Shown: positions 21,678-32,031 of the stretch, piece after piece
Layout: each line of letters opens with the position of its first letter
Position numbering within the stretch: position 1 is the stretch's first letter
Notes under the pieces: model-generated
What the model was told of the DNA's origin: nothing
Database searches by the model: none
Seen by the model: the letters and a program-made list of their open reading frames with translations, nothing else
Made by a program: the position numbers and the translations under genes
Source of the DNA: Oscheius sp. JU75
Taxonomy: Eukaryota > Nematoda > Chromadorea > Rhabditida > Rhabditidae
Reading direction: 5' to 3'
Assembly (NCBI GenBank): GCA_037178855.1
Contig: JASJZC010000003.1
Location: 248,001 to 312,000 of the forward strand
DNA: 64,000 bases

Positions 21678-22419
21678 ATGTCCGGAAACGAGGCCGAGAT
21701 TCTAGCGTGTCCTATCTGCTTTTTCATTTACGGTATATCTTTGCATCGTTGTGACATCTAAACAAGTTTAGATTCCCATTCGCGGGTCCCTTATATGGCA
21801 GAGTGTGGTCATTCCTGTTGCAAGTCCTGCTTAGAAGATATGCTACAACGGCGACTTGAGAAGTGCGCAGAGTGTAGGAAGAGCCTTGGAGAGGCGAAGC
21901 CCAACAAACTTGTCATTGGTTGTCCCTAATAATCATTTCAAAACCTCCGGGTTTCAGCTATCCTAAATCGTCTGGACCAGATCCAAGCCGATCACATAGC
22001 TATAAGTAATTCTGAGCTCCGAATATGTCGTGATGACCAGTCCAAAAACGGACAGCCATCCAGTTCACGCGAAGATACCATGTGAGTTGTCCCCTATCCT
22101 CCAAAACTGCCTATTCAGTCAAAATGCCTCGGTCTTTGTCAACAAGATACCCACGAGCTGGACCTTGATAAATCTTGTCACCAATTTCAAGGAGTTCGGA
22201 GCGATTCGAACCAAGTCCTTTGGGAACTTTTATGAAGTCAACAGGGGCTTTGCTGTAATCGAATTCTCTACGGCTGAGGAAGCCCAGAGAGCTATCAGAC
22301 AAGGAAATGGTCGACTCATAGACGAGAATCAGAGGTTTGGTGGAAGGATTACTGTGAAGCCCTATCAGCCACAAGCTCAGAGAAGACAATTGAACGAGTG
22401 GGTTACCTATGTTAAGTAG
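21678..22419 (+). CDS. RING-RRM protein 2
   Basis: Four exons (21678-21732, 21772-21918, 21958-22081, 22119-22419) join in phase to 208 residues. A C3HC4 RING (CPIC ... ECGHSCCKSC ... CAEC) fills residues about 10-60. An RRM follows at about 110-190 (SVFVNKIPTS and RGFAVIEFST). Domain order and size match RING-RRM protein 1 on the opposite strand, so the two look like a divergent pair of paralogues. It is a predicted RNA-associated E3 ligase (inference). The short sequence after the stop contains AATAAA at about 22507. Confidence 0.8.
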
Positions 22420-22831
22420 ATAAAGCTTTTTTAGGAGACAGAATCCGTATCCGACCGAGGTTCTGCGTCAACTGTCAATGGCCAGAATGACATATAAGAA
22501 AAACCAATAAACTTTGCTGTTGGATACCACTTCAATCTTTCTGTGTCTAGAGACAGGGACAAAAAGATAGCCTTCCGAGACAGGAAGGCGGTGTTGCTTT
22601 TTTGAGCATCCTGGCCTAGGATTGAAACCGTGATTGTTTTAAACTTTGTGAAGTTGATATTCTCCCTACTACTAAAACGCGAAGGTCCGTGAGCGCGACA
22701 TAACAGTTTCTTGACAGGACATTTCCTGTCGATTATGCTTCTGTCAAGACATGCCCTGACCCTCTAAATTGGGAGGGATGGCACAATTCATACCACCCGC
22801 GACACTCAAACAGACAAAGTCACAAACAGAT

Positions 22832-23193
22832 TTATTTTCCCGGACAGAAGCCACATCCTACAGGACACAATGTCTTCTTCTGACTCCCAGTGTAGAAAGG
22901 CTCTGAACAGAAGCCGTTAGCGATTCAATACTGGCAATGCTCATGATTAACACACGTGGGGATAGGAGTAGTGGAGGCGGTAGGATCAACTCCACAAAAA
23001 TTACAAGTGCGCCGACAATACTGCACAGCATAGTCGGCATATTTGGAGCAAATGTTTGGCACTGAGGCACAGGTCGAATCCTCGTCGTAGCAGCAGAAAC
23101 TGCAGCTCGCCGGGCATTCCTCAGTGATCGTGGCACGCCGAAGGGGGTTTTTGCACATGGATTCGGTTACAGATGTACATTGAAGTTTAGGAT
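22832..23193 (-). pseudogene. Triple ShK-domain secreted protein with in-frame TGA
   Basis: An exon opening after CTTGCAG encodes two six-cysteine ShK domains (CTSVTESMC ... CSFCC and CASVPNICSKYADY ... CNFCG). A third follows: C-V-N-H-E-H-C-Q-Y, then TGA at 22925-22927, then IANGFCSEPFY ... CGFCPGK and TAA. In the sister gene at 24.5 kb the stop position is Trp (C-D-R-W-I-R-N-G-F-C), so TGG to TGA is the simplest change. The third domain is therefore truncated. The 5' exon with a signal peptide was not placed; a short MKNSFFH exon ending near 23240 fits the phase but lacks a signal. Confidence 0.65.
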
Positions 23194-23382
23194 CTGCAAG
23201 CTTTGTACTCTTGAGCATTCCAACCAGATTCGCTTACGATGGAAAAAAGAATTTTTCATTTCTTTTCCTATATTTCAAAGTTTTTCACTAAAGGGGTTCA
23301 AACGCCCGCTCGCCGCTTTTGTTGTTTGTGCGCTTAAAATCGCTTTTTTGGAGCGACGATGACATTGATTAACGTTTTGGTG

Positions 23383-23428
23383 CTCTGCAAAGTTGTACAA
23401 CTTTTTGCGATCTACAACTTTGTAGAAT
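23383..23428. repeat. Hairpin element (TCTGCAAAGTTGTA family), copy 1
   Basis: CTCTGCAAAGTTGTA and CTACAACTTTGTAGA face each other across a short spacer, forming a hairpin. Related copies occur at 25677 and 38785, and a half copy at 42841. Confidence 0.6.
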
Positions 23429-23674
23429 ATGTAAAAGCCTAAAAATGCATCTTTGACCGCGAAACGATGGCCTGGTTCGTGTGTGCAGGCCTTGTCGGGT
23501 TCCATTCCAGCGTTGATTACATCTTTTGTCTTCTCACAGAATAAAACACTCTCAAAGAGATTTTTAGCGTCCTTGAAAGGGCATTGTTTTTTTTAAACAA
23601 ACACACCCAGACAGACAGCGTTGAACTTCAGTAAGTAAGCGAGAGACACAGTTCTCGACGGCTACAGCCTTGTG

Positions 23675-23929
23675 CTATAGATCGAATGTGTGTCCTCCAT
23701 CGGAGGACCAGCACCCGACGGGTCTTGCCTCGTTGCCATAGGTTGCAACCTTCGACACACTGAATAACTCCAGACACCCTTCATCCGATATAACATTGGT
23801 GCAAAAAGTGGCATTCACACTGTATGTGGACATCCCAGACTGGACAAGTGTGCAGTTGAGATCCTTCTTGTTGATTTCGGCCGAACAGAAACATACCATA
23901 CAGGCGAGTAGAAGGACAAGAGGTAGCAT
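23675..23929 (-). CDS. Small secreted cysteine-containing protein
   Basis: An 84-residue frame opens with a clear signal peptide (MLPLVLLLACMVCFCSAE). The mature part has five cysteines, including NATFCTNVISDEGC and a VGCWSSDGG end. It may be a complete intronless gene or the first exon of the downstream ShK gene, but no donor with the right phase was found to join them. I do not recognise the family. Confidence 0.45.
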   Translation of the reverse strand: MLPLVLLLACMVCFCSAEINKKDLNCTLVQSGMSTYSVNATFCTNVISDEGCLELFSVSKVATYGNEARPVGCWSSDGGHTFDL

Positions 23930-24176
23930 GCTGGGTCACGATTGGCACTGTTGGGTCAGTCATTTTAAATAGAGGCTTCTTCTGCAGGAGGATCGACGTG
24001 GAATCAGCAGTTTCGTCTGTACAAATAGGCAAAGGGGACTATAGTATGGTGCCATTCGGCCAGGTGTGTTTTGTGGAAGAAGTCTCCACGATTGCAAAGC
24101 TACACAGGGTGATATAATCCCTGGAAAACTCGGCCCGGTTCAGAGCAGAAATGCGTTTATTCAGTTTCCAGGTTGG

Positions 24177-24250
24177 AGTCGAACCTTGGTCGTTCGATTC
24201 GAAGTTGTGACTCTCAGCATTATACCATGCTTGGTGTGGTAAAAAATTTA
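24177..24250 (-). repeat. tRNA-like sequence
   Basis: On the minus strand a B box (GGTTCGACTCC) follows an A-box-like TGGTATAATGC. The stems are imperfect, so it is treated as a tRNA-derived repeat. Confidence 0.35.
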
Positions 24251-24515
24251 GGAAGGCTCTTCTTGCTAGAGTGGGATAGCAACGTTTTATAGCCAGCTTG
24301 ATAAACTCTTCAAAACTAATTAGATTCAGCCCGAGCTTCAATGTCTCTGTCTCTGTTGCACAGCTCATATCAATCTAAAAACTTGACTTTGCAGCGTGGC
24401 CCACTGTTTGCTATGCACATTGGGGTTCAATGCTGCAACTATATGCGCAGCTTGGTGCCAACTCAGTTGGTTACTTGATAAGCCGGTGAGGCAACGTGTA
24501 CAAAACCATTTCGGC

Positions 24516-25285
24516 ATGACAGTGTGGCCAGTCATACTCGCGTTGGTAGCTCTAGCTCGCGCACAATGTCCCGGCGGCATGGTCGTAGTCGGACGTTAGT
24601 TTTTCCCCCATTTCAAGCATTGATGTCCATTTCAGCCAAGTTTGGCGGCCAGTGTCCAGCAACAACTACAGCCGGAAGCGGCGACAACTGCTGCCAGAGC
24701 CCACCATGCGTGGACAAGGCCACCAACTGTGTCGTGAACACCCGACTCTGCACCGATACTCTGTATGCTAGTTTGATGGCGGAACAATGTGCCAAGACCT
24801 GTGGGAAGTGTAGCAGCACCCCGAACAGCCAGCCAGTCTACGGGAACTGCGGTGTCAATAGGGTAATGTCCATCGGTCCTTGCGCCAGCCAAGTAGCTGC
24901 AGCACCATGTGGAGCTGGCAACTTTGTGCAAGAGGGCTATGCTTGCGATATCACAGCAGTCGAATGCTGTCCCACAGTCGATACCAGCGATCCTAGCTAT
25001 GTGCTGGGATCATCTGTGGGTGGAATGTGTGCCGTAGGACATGTTGTAGTGTACGGCACTGTCGCTGATCTTACCGGTAACGGCATTTGTATTGCTCTAA
25101 GATCTGTGCCTGAATCTACCTACGTGCCACCAACGAGAACTGCGACAACACCATCTCCAAACAGTTGTGGGTCGAATGCCGGCTGTGACAGATGGATCCG
25201 GAATGGATTCTGTACCTCGGTCTTCTACACATCTGCTCAAAAGAAAGGCTACTGCGGTGTCGGATGCGGGCTTTGTAGTGGATAA
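24516..25285 (+). CDS. Secreted protein with two ShK domains
   Basis: Exon 1 (24516-24594) encodes a signal peptide (MTVWPVILALVALARA). Exon 2 (24636-25285) follows a 41-nt intron, giving 242 residues. A Thr/Ser-rich stretch leads to a ShK domain (CCQSPPCVDKATNC ... CAKTCGKC). A central cysteine-rich domain follows, with CCPTVD and SSVGGMCAVGHV. Then comes a Thr/Pro linker and a second ShK domain (CGSNAGCDRWIRNGFC ... CGVGCGLC). ShK domains occur in secreted nematode peptides that bind channels or surfaces; the role here is unknown. It is complete, unlike its relative at 22.8 kb. Confidence 0.8.
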
Positions 25286-25676
25286 TAACGACAGATATAA
25301 AGTGTTCTACGTATTACATCACTTGTTCAGATGTGAGCCATTTTGATACAGTGTGCTGGGAATTTGTACAACACTGAGAGTTCGACTCATTTCGGCCTGA
25401 TGAGTTCCCCTGAGGGGGAATATCGTCTAGTCAGTGCATCGGAATATGAAATGCAGCAATAAATGAACGTTTATTAAGATAGAATAACAGCAGTATGGAG
25501 TTGCAGCACACTTCTTCTAGTTAAATTAGTTTACTTCATCCATCGACGTCACAAATAAAATACTTCGTTTTTCAATAATTAGGATACCGTATTTCTTCTA
25601 ATGTAAGCACCTCCTTACGTAAGAATTACGCAATTACGTATTCGCGTTTTTTGGGGTGAATACAACTTTTTCTGTT

Positions 25677-25720
25677 ATGCAAAGTTGTAGAGCAGTTCTC
25701 GAACTACAAGTTTACAGAAT
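25677..25720. repeat. Hairpin element (TCTGCAAAGTTGTA family), copy 2
   Basis: TGCAAAGTTGTAGAGC pairs with GAACTACAAGTTTACA across a short loop. It lies 70 nt outside the Tc1-like element. Confidence 0.55.
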
Positions 25721-25793
25721 ATCAAAAAGTCAGAAAAAGTCGTCTTAACCCCGAAAAACGCGAGCGTATTTCTTACCTAAAGTGGTGCTTATA

Positions 25794-25990
25794 CACTGCG
25801 CGTCATAATTATGAGTCACCCCCCTAAATTTGCAGTATAGAGCGCACATCGCATTTTAGAGCTTCAGGACCATTTCCAAACATTTTCTCGTGTCAAAAAA
25901 CCCCTAGAACAAAAGTTTCAGACAAGTATCTCATTTCCTTGAACCTCCATCTTCGAAAATTCAAAAAACGCCCGCGTCATAATTATGAGT
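25794..25990. repeat. Left terminal inverted repeat of the Tc1-like element
   Basis: 197 bp, beginning CACTGCGCGTCATAATTATG. It pairs with 27177-27373. Confidence 0.9.
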
Positions 25991-26052
25991 TAGTATGAAC
26001 TAAACACATTTTTTAAAGAGACAACAATTTATTTCGTGATGAAATAAAGTAA

Positions 26053-27074
26053 CTAGCAATTAGTAGTGCTACCACGGGCAGCAACAGCATCTAACAATCG
26101 TCTAGGCATCGAATCTACGAGATTCTGGAGGGTAGACAGTGGAACACGACGCCAAGCGTCCAGGATGGCTCGCTTGAGGTCATCGACGTTGTTGTACTGA
26201 CGGCAATCCTTGTATACATCTCGGACGATGATGCTCCAGAGATTTTCAATCGGATTCAGGTCCGGAGAGCAGGCTGGCCACGGAAGAACGTTGATTTGGT
26301 GAGATTGGAGCCAGGCGGCAGTATGACGACTGGCATGAATCGAGGCATTGTCGTGCTGAAACGTCCAGTTTCCACCTTGAGCATGTAGGAATGGCAGTAG
26401 GTGATCTCTGAGCACGTCCTGGTAGCCGTTCGAGTTCATGCGACAAGTTACAAATGCTATCTCCAGCTTTCCAAAGCTGCTGAATCCGGCCCAAACCATT
26501 AGTGAACCACCACCGAAGTTTCGTCGGGAAAAGTAGCGAGGCTCCTTACGAAGATCTCTCCAATAATAAGAAATACCGTCAGGACCGTCGTAGTTGAACT
26601 TTTTTTCATCGCTAAAGATGACCTGAACTAGCTATGGAGGTGCACAAAACAAAAACTAACGTGGTTCCAGTTGCGACCGATGTTGCTTCGAGCAAAGTCG
26701 ATTCGAGCAATCTTGTGACGATCCAGGAGACGAGGTGCGGGCTTCATTTTCTCTCTGGTGATGTTCCTGTTCCGTTTGACAGCTCTCAGGATCGTCGATT
26801 TTGAAACATCGGCTCCCAGTTCGGCACGAACATCATTCGCCGACATCGTGCTGTTCGATACAAGGCGGCCGATACGACTTTCGTCTCTTTTAGTGAGGAT
26901 TCTCGGGTGTCCGGAGCTCTTCTTTCTTTCTGTGCAGCCTCTAACAACAAATCTTCGGATCGAGGTGATGGAACGGTCAAGCAATCTCGCAATTTCAGAG
27001 TTGTTCTTGCCGGCACGATGTAGAACTTCAGCTTGGGCTCTCTCTTCGGCAGAAAGACGTTTTCCACTCGGCAT
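26053..27074 (-). CDS. Tc1-like transposase, DD34E
   Basis: Exon 1 (27074-26661) and exon 2 (26622-26053) join across a 38-nt GTTAGT...TTCAG intron to 327 residues. The N terminus is a paired-like HTH region (EIARLLDRSITSIRR ... STILRAVKRN). The catalytic triad is complete: D in VIFSDEKKFN, D in FQHDNASIHAS, and E in NPIENLW, 34 residues after the second D. There are no stops or frameshifts. It should bind the terminal repeats and cut and paste the element into TA sites. Confidence 0.9.
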
Positions 27075-27176
27075 GTCTTTGCAGTTTAACGGGGAAACCT
27101 TTCAGGATATCGAACAATATGTTTACGATTCGTTTCGAGTTTTTGCCTTACATGATTCTGTGCAAGATCCATACTA

Positions 27177-27373
27177 ACTCATAATTATGACGCGGGCGTT
27201 TTTTGAATTTTCGAAGATGGAGGTTCAAGGAAATGAGATACTTGTCTGAAACTTCTTTTCTAGGGGTTTTTTGACACGAGAAAATGTTTGGAAATGGTCC
27301 TGAAGCTCTAAAATGCGATGTGCGCTCTATACTGCAAATTTAGGGGGGTGACTCATAATTATGACGCGCAGTG
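27177..27373. repeat. Right terminal inverted repeat of the Tc1-like element
   Basis: 197 bp, ending CATAATTATGACGCGCAGTG. It pairs with 25794-25990 with few mismatches. Confidence 0.9.
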
Positions 27374-27589
27374 TATTATATTACTTATATTACGGTAAGT
27401 TAAAATTTGCGTTTTTGCGAGGAAAACTGGGGTGGAAAAAACCTCACACCATAATAATTAAGTAATTAAAGGAGGAAGAAAATGATGAGCTCTAGAAGAG
27501 CTCATACGGAAGTACAGTCATCGTCACTATCAACAGACCGAGTACCCGTGAACATACCAGAAAAAAAGAAGGAAATTTAGAGTAGTTTA

Positions 27590-27720
27590 GCATTTTGTCT
27601 GAATGCGGCGAAGATCATAAAAACTGTCACAGCAAGCTGCAAATAACGGTAGGGGTAAGAGACTAATCATGACTTACAGTAATCAGACATCCAACATGTT
27701 GAAGAAAAGGCTATACTTCG
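27590..27720 (-). pseudogene. 4TM-family relic
   Basis: On the minus strand CTTGCTGTGACAGTTTTTAT reads L-A-V-T-V-F-M-I-F-A-A-F, matching LSVTIFTVFAAF of the 28.2-kb gene, with a splice-like GTAAGTC nearby. The other exons are absent or unrecognisable. Confidence 0.5.
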
Positions 27721-28182
27721 TCTTGTTCCTCTTAATTCAACGAAGTCAAATAACAATAACATGACTATACTCTTTCCAGGAAAATATCCAAAGTTGGGCA
27801 AACATTGCTTGAAACTCGCTAGCTACCAATTTTAACCAATTTAGGAGCCTATGTACCCTGTCTACCTAAATCGCTCGAACTGTCTATCCTCGCATCCAGT
27901 CAATCTGTTCGGACAGAGAGACCGAGTCAGATAGACAGAGACGGTGACAGTCAGTTGGAAAAGAAAAGGACTAGAAGGGAACTGAGTTGGACAGAGCGAC
28001 AGAGACAGTTAGTTCGGTTGAAGTAGGAAAACCCAAAGGAGAACTGTACCTTCCGGTTTAGGCGACAGATGAAAAAGTCCCCGATCGACAAGGCGGTAGC
28101 CTTCTCATAGTCTCAAATCATTCATTGAAATATATTTAAATTGCCTGATTGTGAGCCAAAGAAAGTTTGCAACTTCATTCGT

Positions 28183-28761
28183 TTAGACCACCAGAGTAGT
28201 TGACTGTTTCTTTGGTGGGACCGGTGCAACTCTGTAGACTATTTCATCCACCGTCATCTTCATGGTAAGTCCGACGAATCCCAGTATCACCAAAGAGAAC
28301 AATGTACCGGCAAACAAGACAGCTGCTACATGAGTCTTTTTGGCTACACCATGGCTCAAAAATATGCCCAACAGTCTCATCAGCTCTGAAGCTGAAGAGA
28401 GTACTCCAATCACAATGGGAGCAATCTGAAAAGTTGGAGGTAAACAGAAAGCTTTACCAGCAAAGTGAAGGCAATTTTGAGCAGTTTAATTTTTGGACTG
28501 AAGGCAGCAAAGACAGTGAAAATGGTCACGGAGAGCTGAAAAAATAGAATTGAACAAAAGAACATCGGTCTACGGTAATCAAGCAGCCTATGCTGTTGAA
28601 GATCGAGGCAACGCTTATACCGTCTTTGAAAGAGATGAAAAAGTAGATGAGCGACAGGATGATAGTGACTCCGCAAGAAATTAGAAGCCAATTCTTAATG
28701 GTTGACTACAGCGAAATGAAATTGAACTTACCCTAGGTGGCACACCGAAGCAGCAGGCCAT
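28183..28761 (-). CDS. Small 4TM protein, second lineage, member A
   Basis: Four exons (28761-28732, 28693-28574, 28535-28458, 28425-28183) give 156 residues, all in phase. Exon 1 is MACCFGVPPR, a short cysteine-containing leader like the GCGCCAAR leader of the first array. Exon 2 has helix 1 (NWLLISCGVTIILSLIYFF), exon 3 LSVTIFTVFAAF, and exon 4 two more helices and a tail PPKKQSTTLVV. The shared exon plan suggests common origin with the 3.7-7.6 kb array, but sequence has diverged. Function unknown. Confidence 0.7.
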
Positions 28762-29207
28762 CTGGTTGGTACGAATCGAGAAGTGGCGACTTCTATGGAA
28801 GGGATTGAATCACGGCAACACGATGTGTCGGTAAGAAGACATACAAAAGAAACGTTAATATCTGTGTCTCTCTGTCCCTCTGCTTCTTTGTTTGTCTGTT
28901 TCTCTGTCCTACTGTCCTCTCTATCTCACTGCTGGTGATATTGTGACGCTCTCTGTGACGGCGGCCGTTTGACGAGACTCACAAGAGGCCAACGGAAAAC
29001 AGATCTACCTCGAGAAGAAGTCTGACAGCCTGGGACTGCTCATCACCGACACGAAATGCAATCTCCCGATGACGATGGGCTGTGATCTTAGTTTTTTAGA
29101 CAATGCTTCAGATCGCAAAGTCCCCCCAGACAAACATTTACAGATACAGAATCGTAAAGTCAAGGGAAACACAGAATCGCGAGCAATTTTTAGTCAAGTC
29201 TGCAGTG

Positions 29208-29701
29208 TTATCCACTCTCCTCAATGGTTTTCCTAATTGCAACGATAAACAGCCCTTGGAACAACGCAATGAATACTGTGAAGACGCTCAAGCTGATTAT
29301 GCTACGGGTTTTATCATAAACGACGCCGTTCCCGAAGACGTTGAACAGTTGTAGAAAGGCAACTACTGAGAAAAGAAGAAGTATCACGGTAGTTCCGATC
29401 TAGAAACTGCATTACACAAACAGAACCATACTTACAATACAGAAATTGCCAGCATTGAGCAGTGTCGCATTTCGAATGTAGGCTCCGATGGCAGTGAGGA
29501 GCAGCATTGCAACGTAAATTAAAATTGCCACGGCAAAGACTATCGCCTCTGTACTCATTCCATGTTTTAAAACTACGTAGAAAGAGTAGGGAGCCGTAAG
29601 AAGACTGATTCCGCAGAGAATCAGGAGCCAGGTATGGACATTTTTGGAAACCAAATTATTAAGAAACTTACTCTAGCTGTCAGGCCAAAGTAGCAAGTCA
29701 T
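29208..29701 (-). CDS. Small 4TM protein, second lineage, member B (first intron lacks AG)
   Basis: Exon 1 (29701-29672, MTCYFGLTAR), exon 2 (about 29640-29436, helices 1-2 including WLLILCGISLLTA and AVAILIYVAMLLLTAIGAY) and exon 3 (29399-29208, helices 3-4, ending IRKTIEESG). The exon 2-3 junction is clean. Between exon 1 and exon 2 a GTAAGT donor is present, but no AG lies before the WLLI segment, and reading through breaks frame. Either the acceptor is mutated or a base is wrong. The upstream region shares TTGGTAC and AATCGAGAA segments with member A. Confidence 0.55.
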
Positions 29702-29907
29702 CTTGTTGGTACAAATCGAGAATTGCTACGGCAAGGCGGCATATATAGAAGAGACTGAATCATCTGGAGGGTCTTTGTGTCGGTGCCGAAACGTACAAAA
29801 GAATGGGTTATATTTTTGTCGTCCTATGAGAAAAAGAGCTTTGTTCTTGTAATTCAACTGTACGAAGAGAATATTTATGTAATCACCAGTTGGTTCTACG
29901 TTTTCGT

Positions 29908-30081
29908 CTAGACTTGAAGTAGGAAGACAAGGACGAAGTTGACCAACAGAAGAGTCAAACTGGCAGCCTTACAAGGCTGGATCTTTACTCCCAGAACGCA
30001 GTCGTCACTGAGCGGGTAGCAGCCATCGTGGGCCAAATTGGAGGCGACGAGCAGAAGAAGAAGGTAGAGGAGACGCGTCAT
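29908..30081 (-). CDS. Small protein with signal peptide and hydrophobic C terminus
   Basis: 57 residues begin with a signal peptide (MTRLLYLLLLLVASNLAHDG), followed by a short part with three cysteines and a hydrophobic C terminus (SLTLLLVNFVLVFLLQV). This pattern fits a tiny GPI-anchored or single-pass surface peptide. An upstream in-frame ATG at 30135 is less likely because it would bury the signal. I do not recognise a family. Confidence 0.45.
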   Translation of the reverse strand: MTRLLYLLLLLVASNLAHDGCYPLSDDCVLGVKIQPCKAASLTLLLVNFVLVFLLQV

Positions 30082-30533
30082 GGGAAGGCACGATCGAAGT
30101 TTTGGGATCTCCTTTGATGTTGTAACTGTTTTCAAAACTTAAAAAACTTTTTGAAATTGTTGTGGGAGTTCAAACTGTATGGATTACAGTCACGCTTTTG
30201 ACGTTTGCGGAGCTTCAGGCTCAGGAACTTATTGTCGCGAAGACGGAAGCTCTGTAAAATTGTAGAGCAGATCGAGTTCTTGTCTCTCTTGTCAAAACCT
30301 GTGGTCCTACCTCTCTGAACGAAGCATTCAGATTGACAGTTCCTGAAGCATAGGTAGGACGGCAACTAAAGTGTTTTCCAATTCAGATGGCTAACCCAAT
30401 AATATAAGAAATATCTTTCTTTTTGAGTAGCTTCCCAGTCTCTCACCGTCTCTGTCGTTTTTCCTTAACCATTTTGTGCACATTTCTGCTCGTCGAATCT
30501 CTTATCACTGAACCATTGTCGCCAGCCCGAAAA

Positions 30534-31965
30534 ATGCTTTGGCTTCTTTCTTTTCTTCTTTTGCCACTCATTCAGGCACAATGCCCTTCCGGTTTCACCT
30601 TCTGGAGCAATTCAAACAAGTAGCTTTGTTTCTTTTGTTTGTAACCAGACCCCCACATTGCAGATGTTACAAGTTTGTCGAGACGGAAGCCTCTTATCAA
30701 GACGCCGAACAGCAATGTGGACCAATGTTGGGAGGCCAATTCAAGGCTCGATTCACAACGCGTTTGAGAACACTTTTATCAACCAGAACATGGCTGGACC
30801 ACATTATGAGAACGTGTCCATCATCACACCGATGAACTACTGGATTGGTCTGAATTTCTTGAATGAGTTGGAGCTTAGCTGGACGGATAATTCTGCAGTT
30901 GACTACTTGAACTGGGCATCCAACCAGCCGACTAGTCCCAGTGCCACGATGTGTGCTTACATGCTGGTTCATAATGGGATGTGGGGGTAGGTTGGACAGG
31001 GAGACAGGTAGGCTGAGAGACAGAGAGACAAAGAGACAGAGAGACGAATGGACAACAATGGTTTCAGTACTGACCTCTGTCACAAGAAGAGACACTACAT
31101 TTGTGAGGTGGCTCCCTTTGAAAGTCAATCGACCGGTGCACCTGGTAAGTCAACTAGAACGTATCTAATGTACGGAGGACTTCTCAGTGCGGGTCTCGAC
31201 TCTAGCTCCCACTTCAGCAACTCTCGGTATGATGTTTGATGTCGTTTTCCTCCTTGATGTTGCCAAGTCAGCTGCAACAACTTACGATGATGTTAGTTTT
31301 CTATGTTGTTAACAGAGAAATGGAGCCTCAGATGGCTCAATTCGTCACAACCCTAATGTCAGTCTACGACGTTGGCTACTTTAACAATGTTCATGTGGGT
31401 CTGGTCCCAGTTATGGGTTCCGGCGAGCCAACCGGCCTGGCATATTCTCCGTTGAATGGCGTCGATTCTAACAAACAACTGGCTGCCTGGCTACAGCAGA
31501 TGAAAATTGACATGGGGGACTTTGAGGACAGTGGACAGAATCTCCAGGCGGCCCTGAATGTTGCTACAGGTTCAAACTATGCGGCTCAGAGTAGAGGCTA
31601 CAGGCCGTATTTGAAGAATCATCTTTTGGTTTACGTCACTTCCACATCCGAGTAAGTTTATTGGGTAGAGAGACAGTGAGACAGAGAGAAAGCGAGACGG
31701 AGAGAGGCAGAACCAATTGCATATTTTCAGCTTCACCGACAGCCCATCCACTTCCAGCATCTTGAGCAGCAACACTTACGGCATCATCACAGTCGGCTAC
31801 GGATCCGGTGTCACAAATGGAGCAGCCCTACAGGCCATTTCTGGCGGAGCCGGTTGCTACTACTATGCCTCGTCTCTTACCGATCTGACCGGGACAGTTG
31901 TTCAGAAAGTCAGAAGCCAAATCACTGCAGCTGACCAGAACGGTGGTCACTACTGCGGAAACTGA
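30534..31965 (+). CDS. Secreted CTLD-vWA protein with two frame breaks
   Basis: Exons are 30534-30619, 30664-30986, 31068-31144, 31188-31291, 31316-31651 and 31731-31965. A signal peptide (MLWLLSFLLLPLIQA) precedes a CTLD (CYKFVETEASYQDAEQQC ... NYWIGLNF ... LCHKKRHYIC) and then a vWA-like domain (FDVVFLLDVAKS ... FVTTLMSVYDVG ... TYGIITVGYGSG). CTLD-vWA secreted proteins are typical of nematode clec families and linked to innate defence. Frame is lost by 1 nt near 30740, after GGQ, and again at the 31316 acceptor, where AGAAATGG does not fit the preceding phase. Both sides are well conserved, so these are either recent mutations or assembly indels. Confidence 0.75.
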
Positions 31966-32031
31966 GAACAATAAAAACTTCATGAGACAACACTGGACTC
32001 TTTCTGACAGAACACGGCCCCTTCACCTCCA

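Larger units (their letters stand above)
25794..27373 (-). mobile_element. Tc1-like DNA transposon, apparently intact
   Basis: The element is 1580 bp, flanked by the TA dinucleotides at 25792-25793 and 27374-27375, as expected for the Tc1/mariner superfamily. It has long near-identical terminal inverted repeats of 197 bp. Each repeat carries two copies of a 17-bp motif (GCGTCATAATTATGAGT): 25800-25816 and 25974-25990 on the left, 27177-27193 and 27351-27367 on the right. This is the IR/DR layout known from Sleeping Beauty-type elements. The arms differ at few positions, so insertion looks recent. Confidence 0.9.

Noticed and set aside
23275-23505. 76-residue minus-strand frame as an extra ShK exon
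   Set aside because: It spans the hairpin element and has no cysteine framework.
24039-24368. 109-residue minus-strand open frame
   Set aside because: It overlaps a tRNA-like repeat and has no recognisable features.
30132-30365. 77-residue minus-strand frame with cysteines near its start
   Set aside because: No signal peptide, and candidate splice sites do not keep phase.
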